This document shows, piece by piece, positions 7,732-16,985 of a DNA stretch of 64,000 nucleotides. Numbering within the stretch: the first letter of the stretch is position 1; each line of letters opens with the position of its first letter. Below the pieces are notes generated by a model. It was not told where the DNA came from and ran no database searches. It saw only the letters and a list, made by a program, of their open reading frames with translations. Position numbers and translations under genes: made by a program. This DNA comes from Eubacteriales bacterium (GTDB lineage: Bacteria; Bacillota; Clostridia; Lachnospirales; Lachnospiraceae), in NCBI GenBank assembly GCA_030524175.1, contig JAUNHC010000021.1:1-64000 (forward strand). The letters run 5' to 3'.

Positions 7732-8862
7732 ATGAAGAAGTTTTTAAGTGCACTTCTATGTGCAACAATGGTCGTGGGAGCAGTTGTGGGCTTCGGCGCC
7801 AAGCCGGTAAAGGCGGAAGGCATTGCCAAGGACGAAATCAAGGTAGGATTTGTACATGTTTCTGATCCCAGCGATATGGGGTATACCTACAACCATGATT
7901 TAGGAACAAAGGAAATGCAGGAAACATTAGGTTTAAGCGATGACCAGATTGTCAATAAGTTTAATGTACCTGAAGGTGCAGAATGTGACACGGCCTTGAG
8001 AGAGCTTGTAGATGCAGGCTGCAACATCATCTTTGCCACAAGCTTTGGTTTTGAGGATTATGTAAAAGAAGTTGCTGCAGAATATCCTGACGTTCAGTTC
8101 TGCCATGCAACAGGATATCAGGCATCAGGTTCTGGCCTGGACAATATGCACAACTACTTTGCTTCTATTTTTGAAGCGCGCTACCTGGCTGGTATCGCAG
8201 CAGGAATGAAGACAGAGTCCAACAAATTAGGCTATGTTGCCGCATTCCCCTTTGCTGAGGTTATCAGTGGTTATACCGCATTCTATCTTGGCGCTAAAAG
8301 TGTAAACCCAGACGTGACCATGGATATTATGTATACAAATTCCTGGAATGATCCTACTGTGGAATCTCAGGTTGCCAAGGCTTTGATCGAGCGCGGATGT
8401 GACGTGATCTCCCAGCATTCAGACTCTACTGCACCTGCAACCACCGCAGAAGAGAACAATGTATGGCAGGTTGGCTACAATAATGATATGATCGAAGCTG
8501 CTCCTAAGGCATCCCTCATTTCTGCCCGTATTGACTGGGGTATCTATGTGACTGATGCTGTACAGGCAATGATCGACGGAACCGAAATCCCTGTTGACTG
8601 GTGCAAGGGTCTTGCAGACGGCGCTGTATATCTTTCTCCGCTGAACACAGATATCGCTGCTGAAGGCACACAGGAAGCTATTGATAAAGCTGCAGAAGCC
8701 CTGAAGTCCGGAGAAATCCATGTATTCGACGGACCTTTGAAAGGCACAAGTCCTGAAGGTGAAGAAATCGATGTGGCTGAAGGCGATTATTACCATGAGC
8801 AGGAAGAAGCATCTGCTCCATCTTGGGCCTATATTATCGAAGGATGCAACGTAGTTGAATAA
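7732..8862 (+). CDS. BMP-family nucleoside-binding protein of ABC importer
   Basis: A 376-residue extracellular substrate-binding protein of the Bmp/PnrA family, which binds purine and other nucleosides. Residues 1-29 form a signal peptide ending VKAEG. The fold-typical stretches KVGFVHVSDPSDMGYTYNHD, a central GCNIIFATSFGFEDY, and RGCDVISQHSDS are present. Three transport genes follow, as in nupNOPQ of Bacillus subtilis. Unusually for a Gram-positive binding protein, there is no lipobox: the only Cys in the signal region (residue 10) is too early and lacks an L-(A/S)-(G/A) context. Its own terminator follows at 8969-8998, so it is probably made in excess over the ATPase and permeases. The exact nucleoside is not evident. 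Confidence 0.88.
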   Translation: MKKFLSALLCATMVVGAVVGFGAKPVKAEGIAKDEIKVGFVHVSDPSDMGYTYNHDLGTKEMQETLGLSDDQIVNKFNVPEGAECDTALRELVDAGCNIIFATSFGFEDYVKEVAAEYPDVQFCHATGYQASGSGLDNMHNYFASIFEARYLAGIAAGMKTESNKLGYVAAFPFAEVISGYTAFYLGAKSVNPDVTMDIMYTNSWNDPTVESQVAKALIERGCDVISQHSDSTAPATTAEENNVWQVGYNNDMIEAAPKASLISARIDWGIYVTDAVQAMIDGTEIPVDWCKGLADGAVYLSPLNTDIAAEGTQEAIDKAAEALKSGEIHVFDGPLKGTSPEGEEIDVAEGDYYHEQEEASAPSWAYIIEGCNVVE

Positions 8863-8968
8863 TCTACATAACTCATTGCGGGATTCAGGTAAGCTTAATT
8901 TAAGCTGTATCACAGTCATGAATCCATGCGTAAACAACAGAGCGGATTTCCACTGTCTGCTCTACAAA

Positions 8969-8998
8969 ACAGAGCCGTTTTACAACGGCTCTGTTTTT
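8969..8998 (+). terminator. Terminator after the binding-protein gene
   Basis: ACAGAGCCGTT and AACGGCTCTGT pair as a perfect 11-bp stem with a TTAC loop and a TTTTT tail. It lies within the operon, between binding protein and ATPase, so it probably gives partial readthrough. Confidence 0.85.
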
Positions 8999-9007
8999 GA
9001 AAGTATA

Positions 9008-9074
9008 TCTTGTCGTAAGGATTACAAGAGTGGCAGGACAGACAGCACTGCCCCGGCAATCTTGTGATCCTTAC
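9008..9074 (+). promoter_or_regulatory. Long hairpin with alternative pairing before the ATPase
   Basis: GTAAGGATTACAAGA (9015-9029) pairs with TCTTGTGATCCTTAC (9060-9074) over 15 bp with one G-U pair. The 30-nt loop contains a further GGCAG/CTGCC hairpin. The same ACAAGA (9024-9029) can instead pair with TCTTGT at 9008-9013, so two exclusive folds exist. The structure ends 34 nt before the TTG start of the ATPase gene. It could stabilise the downstream mRNA or control its expression; I do not recognise it as a known riboswitch. Confidence 0.5.
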
Positions 9075-9107
9075 ACCATATCTTTTCAGTACAAGGAGGG
9101 TGAAAAA

Positions 9108-10673
9108 TTGAATGAGACTGCAGATTGTGCTGTAAAAATGCATCACGTAACCAAAACCTTCGGCAAGGTTGTGGCAAACCATGATATTGATCTGGAGCTG
9201 AAAAACGGAGAGATACTGGCGCTCCTGGGAGAAAACGGAAGCGGAAAAACCACACTTATGAATATGCTTTCCGGCATTTATTTTCCCGACCACGGGGAAA
9301 TCTATATTCATGGAAAACCTGTAACTATCCGTTCCCCCAGAGATGCTTTCAGCCTGGGCATCGGTATGATACATCAGCATTTCAAACTTGTAGATGTATT
9401 GAGTGCAGCAGAGAATATTGTCCTTGGCCTTGACGGAAAGGCCACAGTGAACCGTAAGGAAATCAACCGGAAGGTAAAAGAACTTGCCACCCGCTATGGC
9501 TTTGATATTGATCCGGCAAAGAAGGTCTACAATATGGCCGTATCGGAAAAACAGACCGTAGAAATTCTCAAAGTGCTTTATAAAGGAGCTGACATTCTGA
9601 TTCTGGACGAGCCTACGGCTGTTCTTACTCCTCAGGAGACTGACCGCTTATTTGCTGTACTGCGCAACATGAAAGCTGACGGAAAATCCATTATCATCAT
9701 CACTCATAAGCTTCACGAGGTATTAGCTATCTCCGACCGTGTGGCAATCCTGCGCAAAGGTGAATACATAGGAGCAGTGGAAACTGCGGAAACAAATCAG
9801 GCACAGCTTACAGAAATGATGGTAGGCCGGCCCATCAACCTTGAAATTGACCGGCCCAAGGTGGAACGAGGGCCTGAACGCTTGCAGATCATTGGGCTTA
9901 CCTGCTTAAACGGAGACGGGGTTAAGGCATTGGACAATGTATCTTTCTCAGCCTACGGCGGGGAAATCCTTGGAGTTGCCGGAATCGCCGGCAGCGGACA
10001 GAAGGAGCTGTGCGAAGCCATTGCAGGATTATATCCCACCATCGGAGGTTCTGTACTTTACACTGGTGAACATGAAGGCACTCCCATAAAGGAGCGGATT
10101 TTAGGCCTCAAACCTGACGAGATTGTAAAAAAAGGAATCTCCATGGCCTTTGTTCCCGAGGACAGGCTTGGTATGGGTCTGGTAGCCGGAATGGACATGA
10201 CCGACAATGTCATGCTCCGCAGTTATAAAAATACAAAAGGACTTTTTGTTGACAGAAAGACGCCTAAAAAACAGGCTGAGGATCTGATCCAGGAGCTTGA
10301 AATCGTGACTCCGGGAGTTGATACACCGGTAGGGCGCCTGTCAGGAGGAAATGTTCAGAAGGTACTGCTGGGAAGAGAGATTTCCCTCAGCCCCTCTGTC
10401 CTGATCGTGGCATATCCTGTCCGGGGCCTGGATATCAATTCTTCCTACAGAATTTATGATCTGCTTAACGAGCAGAAGAAAAAAGGCGTTGCCGTCATCT
10501 TTATCGGCGAAGACCTGGATGTACTGATGGAGCTGTGTGACCGGATTCTCGTCCTATGCGGCGGAAAAGTCAGCGGAATCGTAGACCCCAAAACAGTAAC
10601 AAAGGAAGATATCGGACTTATGATGATACACGTAAATGATTCAAAAGAAACGAAAAAGGAGGTGGGCGCATGA
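9108..10673 (+). CDS. Double-domain ATPase of nucleoside ABC importer
   Basis: This 521-residue protein has two tandem ABC domains and powers the importer. Domain 1 has Walker A GENGSGKTT (about residues 43-51), Walker B ILILDEPTAVLT and a degenerate signature (MAVSEKQTVEI). Domain 2 has a modified P-loop GIAGSGQKE, signature LSGGNVQKV and VAYPVRGLD in place of the Walker B/D-loop consensus. Such asymmetry is usual in the Nup/RbsA-like class. The frame is open upstream to 8997, but AAGGAGG 8 bp before a TTG at 9108 makes that the likely start (reading M-NETADCAVKMHHVTKTF). Translation ends within the ATGA overlap with the permease. Confidence 0.9.
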   Translation: MNETADCAVKMHHVTKTFGKVVANHDIDLELKNGEILALLGENGSGKTTLMNMLSGIYFPDHGEIYIHGKPVTIRSPRDAFSLGIGMIHQHFKLVDVLSAAENIVLGLDGKATVNRKEINRKVKELATRYGFDIDPAKKVYNMAVSEKQTVEILKVLYKGADILILDEPTAVLTPQETDRLFAVLRNMKADGKSIIIITHKLHEVLAISDRVAILRKGEYIGAVETAETNQAQLTEMMVGRPINLEIDRPKVERGPERLQIIGLTCLNGDGVKALDNVSFSAYGGEILGVAGIAGSGQKELCEAIAGLYPTIGGSVLYTGEHEGTPIKERILGLKPDEIVKKGISMAFVPEDRLGMGLVAGMDMTDNVMLRSYKNTKGLFVDRKTPKKQAEDLIQELEIVTPGVDTPVGRLSGGNVQKVLLGREISLSPSVLIVAYPVRGLDINSSYRIYDLLNEQKKKGVAVIFIGEDLDVLMELCDRILVLCGGKVSGIVDPKTVTKEDIGLMMIHVNDSKETKKEVGA

Positions 10674-11767
10674 GCAGAAATGTAACCGCAGCTAAGGAAC
10701 CGCTTATCCGTATGGCCAAGCGGGATACGTTAACCCCGCAGAAAGCGTGGGGCATCCGTGCCATTGCTTTCCTTCTTTCTCTTATAACCGGAGGACTTCT
10801 GATCCTGGCCCTTGGCCATAACCCTCTTTCCGTATACAAATCCATGGTCATCGGTGCCTGGGGGTCACAGACAGTTATCCGGGAAACCATTAAACTCTCG
10901 GTTCCCCTTTTGATCACTGCTATTGGTATTTCCTTTGCATTTAAGATGAAATTTTGGAATATAGGCGGTGAGGGACAGATTCTTGTGGGAGCAGTTGCTG
11001 CCGGATATTTCGGGTTGTTTACCGCTGATTTTATCCCCAAGATTCCCCTTGTAATGCTTATGATCCTGGCCGGTATGGTGGCAGGCGGGCTTTACGGACT
11101 TCTTCCCGCTGTCTGCAAAGCAAAATGGGGGACAAATGAAACTCTTTTCACCCTTATGCTAAATTATATTGCCCTGGCTTTTATCAAATACCTCATGAAC
11201 GGCCCCTGGAAAGCAAAGGGAAGCAGCTTTCCTAAAATTGCAATGCTCACCCAGGAAGCCAGACTTACGAAAATATTTGGTGTACACTGGGGCTGGATTT
11301 TAGCACTTGTGCTGGTCGTTGTCTCCTCTGTTTATTTCACAAAAACCAAACAGGGATATGAAATCTCTGTTGTTGGTGAGAGCAACAATACTGCCCGGTA
11401 CGCCGGCATAAATGTAAGCAAGGTGTTTATCCGTACGATGTTTTTATCTGGTGCCTTATGCGGTCTGGTGGGTATGCTCCAGGTTGCAGGTGCCGACTAT
11501 ACCATCACAGAAGGAACAGCCGGAGGGGTGGGCTTTACGGCTATCACTGTAGCATGGCTTGCAAAAATGAATCCCTATGGAATGCTTATCGTATCTGTTT
11601 TTATTGCTATGCTGGAGCGCGGTTCCAATACGATCCAGACAAACTTCAAGATTCCCGCCTCAGCCTCAGACCTGCTCATAGGAATCATCTTGTTTTTCAT
11701 GCTGGGCTGCGAATTTTTTATTACCTATCGGCTGATTTTCAGAGGAAAGGAGGAACATCATGCTTAG
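10670..11767 (+). CDS. Nucleoside ABC importer permease 1
   Basis: A 365-residue permease of the BPD_transp_2 family (as in RbsC and NupP). It has about nine or ten hydrophobic segments. The family stretch KFWNIGGEGQILVGAVAAGYFG lies near 97-118, and YEISVVGESNNTARYAGINVSK near 230-251 forms the coupling region for the ATPase. The start overlaps the ATPase stop by four bases (ATGA), with AAGGAGG upstream. It works with the second permease as a heterodimer in the membrane. Confidence 0.9.
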   Translation: MSRNVTAAKEPLIRMAKRDTLTPQKAWGIRAIAFLLSLITGGLLILALGHNPLSVYKSMVIGAWGSQTVIRETIKLSVPLLITAIGISFAFKMKFWNIGGEGQILVGAVAAGYFGLFTADFIPKIPLVMLMILAGMVAGGLYGLLPAVCKAKWGTNETLFTLMLNYIALAFIKYLMNGPWKAKGSSFPKIAMLTQEARLTKIFGVHWGWILALVLVVVSSVYFTKTKQGYEISVVGESNNTARYAGINVSKVFIRTMFLSGALCGLVGMLQVAGADYTITEGTAGGVGFTAITVAWLAKMNPYGMLIVSVFIAMLERGSNTIQTNFKIPASASDLLIGIILFFMLGCEFFITYRLIFRGKEEHHA

Positions 11768-12752
11768 TACTTTAAATAGTTTATTTATAGCTGCCGTACT
11801 GGCGGGAACTCCTCTTCTGCTGGGTGCACTGGGCGAAATCCTTACAGAAAAATCAGGAAACCTGAATCTTGGTGTGGAAGGTATGATGTTTATGGGAGCC
11901 ATTACCGGTCTTGCTGGCTCCTATTATTATGAACAGGCTGTGATCAAATCCGGAGGCGAGCCAAGCGGAATTTTATCTGCCGTCATTGCACTTATCACTG
12001 CATTTCTTGCAGGCTCCTTCGGCGCTCTGATCTACAGTTTTCTTACCATTACACTTAGGGCAAACCAGAACGTAACCGGACTTACACTCACCATCTTCGG
12101 CACCGGTTTCGGCAACTTCTTCGGAGAATTTATCGGGCAGAAAGCAGGGGGATACGTAGCTGTTTCCAGCACTACTAAAGCCGCCTTTTCCAAGCTGCAG
12201 ATTCCAGTCCTCTCCGATATTCCGGTTCTTGGAAAGCTCCTTTTCCAATATAACTGGCTTGTATATTTTGCAATCTTCCTTGCCATTTTAATGGCCTGGT
12301 TTTTCCGGAAATCACGGGTAGGCTTAAATCTCCGCGCCATTGGAGAAGATCCCTCCACAGCAGATGCTGCTGGCATCAACATCACCAAATATAAATACAT
12401 TGCCACCATCGTAGGCGGCGGTATCTGCGGAATCGGCGGAATGTATATGAGCATGGTAACTACCTCAGGTGTGTGGGTGCACGGCTGCGTCTCAGGATAC
12501 GGCTGGCTGGCAGTAGCCCTGGTAATCTTCGCCACCTGGAGCCCTGCTAGAGGAATGCTGGTAGCTCTGATCTTCGGCGGGCTGACCATCATGCGCATGT
12601 ACATCAACATCCCCGGCCTCCCGGCACAGATATACGACATGATCCCTTACGTGGCCACCATCATAGTCCTTGTTGTGACAAGCATGAGACAAAGCAAAGA
12701 ACACGCACAGCCAAAAAGCTGCGGACTCAACTACTTCCGTGAGGAGCGGTAG
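11760..12752 (+). CDS. Nucleoside ABC importer permease 2
   Basis: A 330-residue permease, also BPD_transp_2 (NupQ-like), with eight to ten membrane segments. The segment ALGEILTEKSGNLNLGVEGM near residues 24-43 is the family hallmark, and GLNLRAIGEDPSTADAAGINI near 195-215 is the ATPase-contact loop. The start overlaps permease 1 by 8 bp and has AAAGGAGGA upstream. It is the last gene of the operon; two terminator hairpins follow inside the inverted-repeat element at 12758-13186. Confidence 0.9.
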   Translation: MLSTLNSLFIAAVLAGTPLLLGALGEILTEKSGNLNLGVEGMMFMGAITGLAGSYYYEQAVIKSGGEPSGILSAVIALITAFLAGSFGALIYSFLTITLRANQNVTGLTLTIFGTGFGNFFGEFIGQKAGGYVAVSSTTKAAFSKLQIPVLSDIPVLGKLLFQYNWLVYFAIFLAILMAWFFRKSRVGLNLRAIGEDPSTADAAGINITKYKYIATIVGGGICGIGGMYMSMVTTSGVWVHGCVSGYGWLAVALVIFATWSPARGMLVALIFGGLTIMRMYINIPGLPAQIYDMIPYVATIIVLVVTSMRQSKEHAQPKSCGLNYFREER

Positions 12753-12757
12753 ACCTC

Positions 12758-13186
12758 GGGAGGGGCAAGCTCAGAGTTGCGAAGCCCGCATGCCCCTCCC
12801 GAACCCTCCCCTGTTGGGCACGCAATGAGCCCGGTGCTTTGCTGGGGCTTGAAAACTGGAATGATATACTGATTAAAATTAAAAATATTTACTCCACCTG
12901 CCTGGCAGGTGGAGTATTTTATTGTCATATGATAAATGAGACTGTTGTATCTGCTAGACATAGCGGATATAACAGCCTCATTTTTAAGTTAATTACTTCT
13001 TATATCATTTTTATTAAGATATAGCACAAGGCACATTCCACACTACGTACTCATCAGAAACCAATGTGAGATTCACTGCTTCTCAATCTCCCGCCCTAAA
13101 CCCCTTTCCGCCCCAACATAGCGTGCCCAACAGGGGAGGGTGTGGGAGGGGCATGCGGGCTTCGCAACTCTGAGCCTGCCCCTCCC
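12758..13186. repeat. 429-bp element with 66-bp inverted repeats
   Basis: The arms at 12758-12823 and 13121-13186 are reverse complements at 63 of 66 positions. The arms are GC-rich, with GCCCCTCCC motifs, while the 297 bp between them are AT-rich and non-coding. It sits between the convergent genes of permease 2 and ppk. A further GCCCCTCCC follows at 13195. No transposase ORF or clear target-site duplication is visible. It may be a MITE-like element or a very long folded RNA; I do not recognise it. Confidence 0.8.
12891..12922 (+). terminator. Terminator of the nucleoside importer operon
   Basis: ACTCCACCTGCC and GGCAGGTGGAGT pair over 12 bp (tight loop), followed by ATTTTATT. A second 21-bp stem with one mismatch and two G-U pairs (12936-12981) ends in TTTTT. 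Together they give two successive stops for plus-strand transcription; the second could also serve ppk from the other side. Confidence 0.75.
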
Positions 13187-13221
13187 ACGGTCCTGCCCCT
13201 CCCACAACCTTACTCGTACAA

Positions 13222-15369
13222 TCACTCCGGATCCGCCGCCGGTTCTGCAGGAATAAAAACCCTGGTTTTTTCTTTCATCTCTTTTTTCCTCGCCGCTTTT
13301 TCCACAGCCTCCCAGCAGAATTCCATCTGGGAATTGATGAGGGTTTTTCCTCTTTTATCTTGCTTGATATAGGTGCCGTCGGGCTGGAGGATGTGGGCTT
13401 TTACATTATCTTTGAATTCTAAGTCGAGAATATGGATAATCTCTTTTTTGATTTCCTCATCCTCTACTGGGAATACGATTTCTACTCTGCGGTCAAGATT
13501 TCGGGGCATCCAATCTGCACTTCCCATATAGATTTCTTCGCTGCCGCCGTTGCTGAAGTAGAAAATACGGCTGTGCTCCAGGAAATCTCCTACAATGGAG
13601 CGTACCTGGATATTCTCGCTGACTCCCTCTATTCCTACCTTCAGACAGCAGATGCCCCTTACAAGCAGATCAACCTTTACTCCACAGGATGATGCATAAC
13701 ACAATGCTGCCATGATCACAGGATCGCAGAGAGAATTCATTTTTCCCATTATATGGGCGGGAATTCCCTGTTTTGCATACTCGGCTTCTCTTTCTATAAG
13801 CTTCAGGAAACGGTTCTTCATCCAGATAGGTGCAACGATCAGTTTGTTCCAACGCTTAGGTTCCGAATATCCTGACAGCATATTGAACACGGCTGTGGCA
13901 TCCTCGCCGAACCGCTCATCGCATGTGAAAATACCGCAGTCCGTATATAATTTTGCAGTGGAATCGTTGTAGTTTCCCGTTGCCAGATGAACGTAACGGC
14001 GGATTCCTGTCTCTTCTCTTCTCACTACCAGTGTGATCTTGCTGTGTGTCTTCAGGCCCACCAGCCCGTAAATCACATGGCAGCCGGCTTTTTCCAGCAT
14101 CTTGGCCCAGACAATATTATTCTCTTCATCGAATCTGGCCTTAAGCTCAACCAGAACGGAAACCTGCTTCCCATTCTCGGCAGCCAGGGCAAGAGCGGCG
14201 ATAATAGGTGAATTCCCGCTGACGCGGTACAGCGTCTGCTTAATAGCCAGCACATCCGGATCCTTGGCTGCCTGGCGTACAAAATTCACAACAGGATCAA
14301 AGCTCATATAAGGGTGATGAAGGAATACATCCCCTTCCCGGATCACCTGGAAAATATCCTTGTCATTCTGGAATGCAGGTACAGGAGCCGGGGTATATTT
14401 GGGGGTCTTGTATTTTTCAAAGCCATCCAGACCGTAAATTTTCATAAGCATGGTCAGATCCAAAGGGCCGTTGATGGGAAAGATATCCTCGTCCTTGATG
14501 TCAAACTCTGTTTTTAAAATTTTAAGCAGCCGCTTATCCATTTTTTCTTCTGCTTCCAGACGGATAACTTCACCCCACTGACGCTTTTTAAGCTGCTTTT
14601 GGATTTCAACAAGCAAATCCTCTGCCTCATCCTCATCAATGGTCAGATCCGCATTTCTCATGATACGGTAAGGGTGTGCACACACTACATCATAGCTTAA
14701 AAACAGCTTATCAATATTTCTCTCAATGATTTCTTCCAGTAAAATGACAGATGTCTCTCCTGCCTTGGCAGAAGGGATCTGGATGAGCCTGGGAAGTACG
14801 GAGGGCACCTGCACTGTGGCAAAAACAAGGACTTCTTTGCCTTTTTTCATATCTTTTTTTGATATGAGAGCGCCTATATTTAAGGTCTTATTGCGGATCA
14901 GAGGAAAGGGTCTGGATGAGTCCATTGCCATGGGGGTAAGAACAGGATATACGTTATCCTCAAAATAGCGGTCCACAAACTTTTTCTGTGCATCAGACAG
15001 GTTCTCATGCTCAGAAATCATATATAACCCCACCTTCTCCATTGCCGGCAGAAGAGAACGGTTGAATGTGTTATACTGCACATGGACCAGCTCATGGGTC
15101 TGGGCGCTGATCTCCTTCAGCTGCTCCCTGGGAGTCATTCCTGCAATATCCGGTTTCTCATATCCCGCATGGACCTGATCTTTAAGAGAAGCTACACGCA
15201 CCATGAAAAATTCATCCAGATTAGAGGAAGTGATACTCAAAAATTTAAGACGCTCAAAAAGAGGAATGCTTTTATCCCTTGCCTCACTTAGTACCCTGTC
15301 ATCAAATTTAAGCCAGCTTAATTCCCTGTTCACGAAATACTCTGCCTTCTCAAAATTCTTTATATCCAT
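13222..15369 (-). CDS. ppk: Polyphosphate kinase 1
   Basis: PPK1 reversibly moves the gamma phosphate of ATP onto polyphosphate. The 715-residue length is normal. The N-terminal domain starts FVNRELSWLKFDDRVLSEA. The catalytic regions include KQTLYRVSGNSPI near 370, the phospho-accepting His in GLKTHSKITLVVRRE near 430, and the C-terminal stretch YMGSADWMPRNLDRRVE near 635. The start follows AGAGGTGG. It is 9 bp downstream of the ppx-like gene, so synthesis and breakdown of polyphosphate are cotranscribed. Confidence 0.95.
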   Translation of the reverse strand: MDIKNFEKAEYFVNRELSWLKFDDRVLSEARDKSIPLFERLKFLSITSSNLDEFFMVRVASLKDQVHAGYEKPDIAGMTPREQLKEISAQTHELVHVQYNTFNRSLLPAMEKVGLYMISEHENLSDAQKKFVDRYFEDNVYPVLTPMAMDSSRPFPLIRNKTLNIGALISKKDMKKGKEVLVFATVQVPSVLPRLIQIPSAKAGETSVILLEEIIERNIDKLFLSYDVVCAHPYRIMRNADLTIDEDEAEDLLVEIQKQLKKRQWGEVIRLEAEEKMDKRLLKILKTEFDIKDEDIFPINGPLDLTMLMKIYGLDGFEKYKTPKYTPAPVPAFQNDKDIFQVIREGDVFLHHPYMSFDPVVNFVRQAAKDPDVLAIKQTLYRVSGNSPIIAALALAAENGKQVSVLVELKARFDEENNIVWAKMLEKAGCHVIYGLVGLKTHSKITLVVRREETGIRRYVHLATGNYNDSTAKLYTDCGIFTCDERFGEDATAVFNMLSGYSEPKRWNKLIVAPIWMKNRFLKLIEREAEYAKQGIPAHIMGKMNSLCDPVIMAALCYASSCGVKVDLLVRGICCLKVGIEGVSENIQVRSIVGDFLEHSRIFYFSNGGSEEIYMGSADWMPRNLDRRVEIVFPVEDEEIKKEIIHILDLEFKDNVKAHILQPDGTYIKQDKRGKTLINSQMEFCWEAVEKAARKKEMKEKTRVFIPAEPAADPE

Positions 15370-15378
15370 AGTCCACCT

Positions 15379-16914
15379 CTACATTCTTCTCTTACGTCTG
15401 AGTACCAGACGGATGCCGAACACTTCTTCAAAAAATTCCACTTTATCTTTTAGGAGTCCTAATTCCAGAGAAATGTCCTCACTGGAATCAATGACCAGCT
15501 GTAGTTCTCTTTCCTTGAGGACAGCCTTAAGTCCCTTTACCTTCTGATAATGACTTCTGTCCATGGCATTGGCAAGTCTGAGAATCGCTGTAAGCTTGGC
15601 GATCAGAAGGTACCGCCTGCGGTCCACACCGGTCTCCCCTTCTATTTTGTCAAAATAGACAAACTCTGTTGTATTGTATCTCACTGCACTGGCAATGATC
15701 TGCCGCTCCTCTGTTGAAAGTCCGATGATTTCTGTAGCCATTATGATCCTGTAGGAACATTCTGCCACATCCCCCATACTGATATATTTCCCACAGTCAT
15801 GAAGCTGGACAGCAATCTGAAGGAGAAGCCGCTCTCTCATTCCCATACCGTGAATCTTCTTCGTACTGTCGAAAATAGTAAGCGCAAGGTTCGTAGTTCC
15901 CTGGATATGGCTCTTGCCGCTGGAATACCGCTTGGCAATATTACGGGCAGTCACCAGAATATCATTTTCAAAATTGTGAAGGCTCTTTATGAATTTCTTC
16001 TTTTCCCCGAAATCAAAAGCAATTCCGTCAAGCAAGGAAACACCGGGCACCCACAAAGACTCCGCATTGAAGATGTCAATAAAGTTTTTGCAGATTACCA
16101 TTGTGGGAACAATGAGATTGGCGTATTCAGCACCCACGCCCATCTCTTCGGCCAGCACCTGGTCTGTCTTGTACACCGTATTCTCATAACGGCTCATAAA
16201 CTCTGCTTTTGTTACAATTTTATCACTCATTTCCTCCTGGAAAATCGTATCCGTCAGGAAATCTCCCATGAGGATCACATTTTTAATGTCTCTGTCTTTC
16301 AGGTGAAGGCGCTGAAAGCCCATCAGGTCATTACGGATAAACTCTTCTACAAGCTGGTCATAATGGGTATTGGTCTTTTCCAGTTCCTTCAGTCTCTCAC
16401 GGATGCGCAGGCTGCCGATTTTCAGGCTCTGAGTGGTCACAAGGGCATCCTTGTCAAACAGGGACACCTGAAGGCTTCCTCCGCCCACATCCAGAATGGC
16501 AGTTCCCTTCTGTATCATCTTCTTAAATCCGCTCTCAATAGCCGCAATGGATTTATAACCCAGAAAATGCTGCTCTGCATTACTCAATATCTCTACGTAC
16601 ACTCCGGTCCGCTGGTAAATCTGCTCCACCACAATGATTGGATTTTCCAGTTCCCGAAAAGCACTTGTGGCACAGACACGGTATTCTCCCACGCCAAACT
16701 CCAGCATCACCCTTTTAAAATCCAGCAGGATCTCACAGAGAGCATCCACCATCCCTCTCTCCAGACGCCCGCTGGAATAGGCCCCCTTCCCCAGTTCAAG
16801 ACGATACCGGATGTCATTTAATTCCCGAAGACCTGCTTTCTTAGTCAATTCGAAAATTTTCATACTGACTTCATATGAGCCTACATCAATTGCTGCAAAT
16901 GTCGTCACTGCCAT
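15379..16914 (-). CDS. Ppx/GppA-family exopolyphosphatase with HD domain
   Basis: A 511-residue protein from the start chosen here. The N-terminal Ppx/GppA phosphatase half (sugar-kinase/Hsp70 fold) shows AAIDVGSYEVSMKI and the phosphate-binding loop ILDVGGGSLQVSLF. The C-terminal half is an HD-type domain with QLHDCGKYI near residue 390. Family members release phosphate from polyphosphate or hydrolyse pppGpp; the pairing with ppk favours polyphosphate. The start at 16914 (MAVTTFAAIDVG) is preferred because AAGGAG lies 7-8 bp upstream; the ATG at 16944 would add ten unlikely residues. Confidence 0.88.
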   Translation of the reverse strand: MAVTTFAAIDVGSYEVSMKIFELTKKAGLRELNDIRYRLELGKGAYSSGRLERGMVDALCEILLDFKRVMLEFGVGEYRVCATSAFRELENPIIVVEQIYQRTGVYVEILSNAEQHFLGYKSIAAIESGFKKMIQKGTAILDVGGGSLQVSLFDKDALVTTQSLKIGSLRIRERLKELEKTNTHYDQLVEEFIRNDLMGFQRLHLKDRDIKNVILMGDFLTDTIFQEEMSDKIVTKAEFMSRYENTVYKTDQVLAEEMGVGAEYANLIVPTMVICKNFIDIFNAESLWVPGVSLLDGIAFDFGEKKKFIKSLHNFENDILVTARNIAKRYSSGKSHIQGTTNLALTIFDSTKKIHGMGMRERLLLQIAVQLHDCGKYISMGDVAECSYRIIMATEIIGLSTEERQIIASAVRYNTTEFVYFDKIEGETGVDRRRYLLIAKLTAILRLANAMDRSHYQKVKGLKAVLKERELQLVIDSSEDISLELGLLKDKVEFFEEVFGIRLVLRRKRRM

Positions 16915-16985
16915 ATCCCCATCTCCTTCTCTGCCGCCTGTCAACGGCTGTATCCGTTTACTGTATTATTTCCTCTTGATGTGTC

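Noticed and set aside
8419..9380. Minus-strand frames of 150-170 codons
   Set aside because: Antisense to the binding-protein and ATPase genes and their intergenic hairpins; no ribosome site or domain.
12758..13186. Intact insertion sequence
   Set aside because: No ORF of transposase size or motif lies between the inverted repeats, and no clear target duplication flanks them.
15799..16821. 340-codon plus-strand frame
   Set aside because: Lies wholly antisense to the ppx-like gene, which has clear family motifs; the long open frame is a composition effect.
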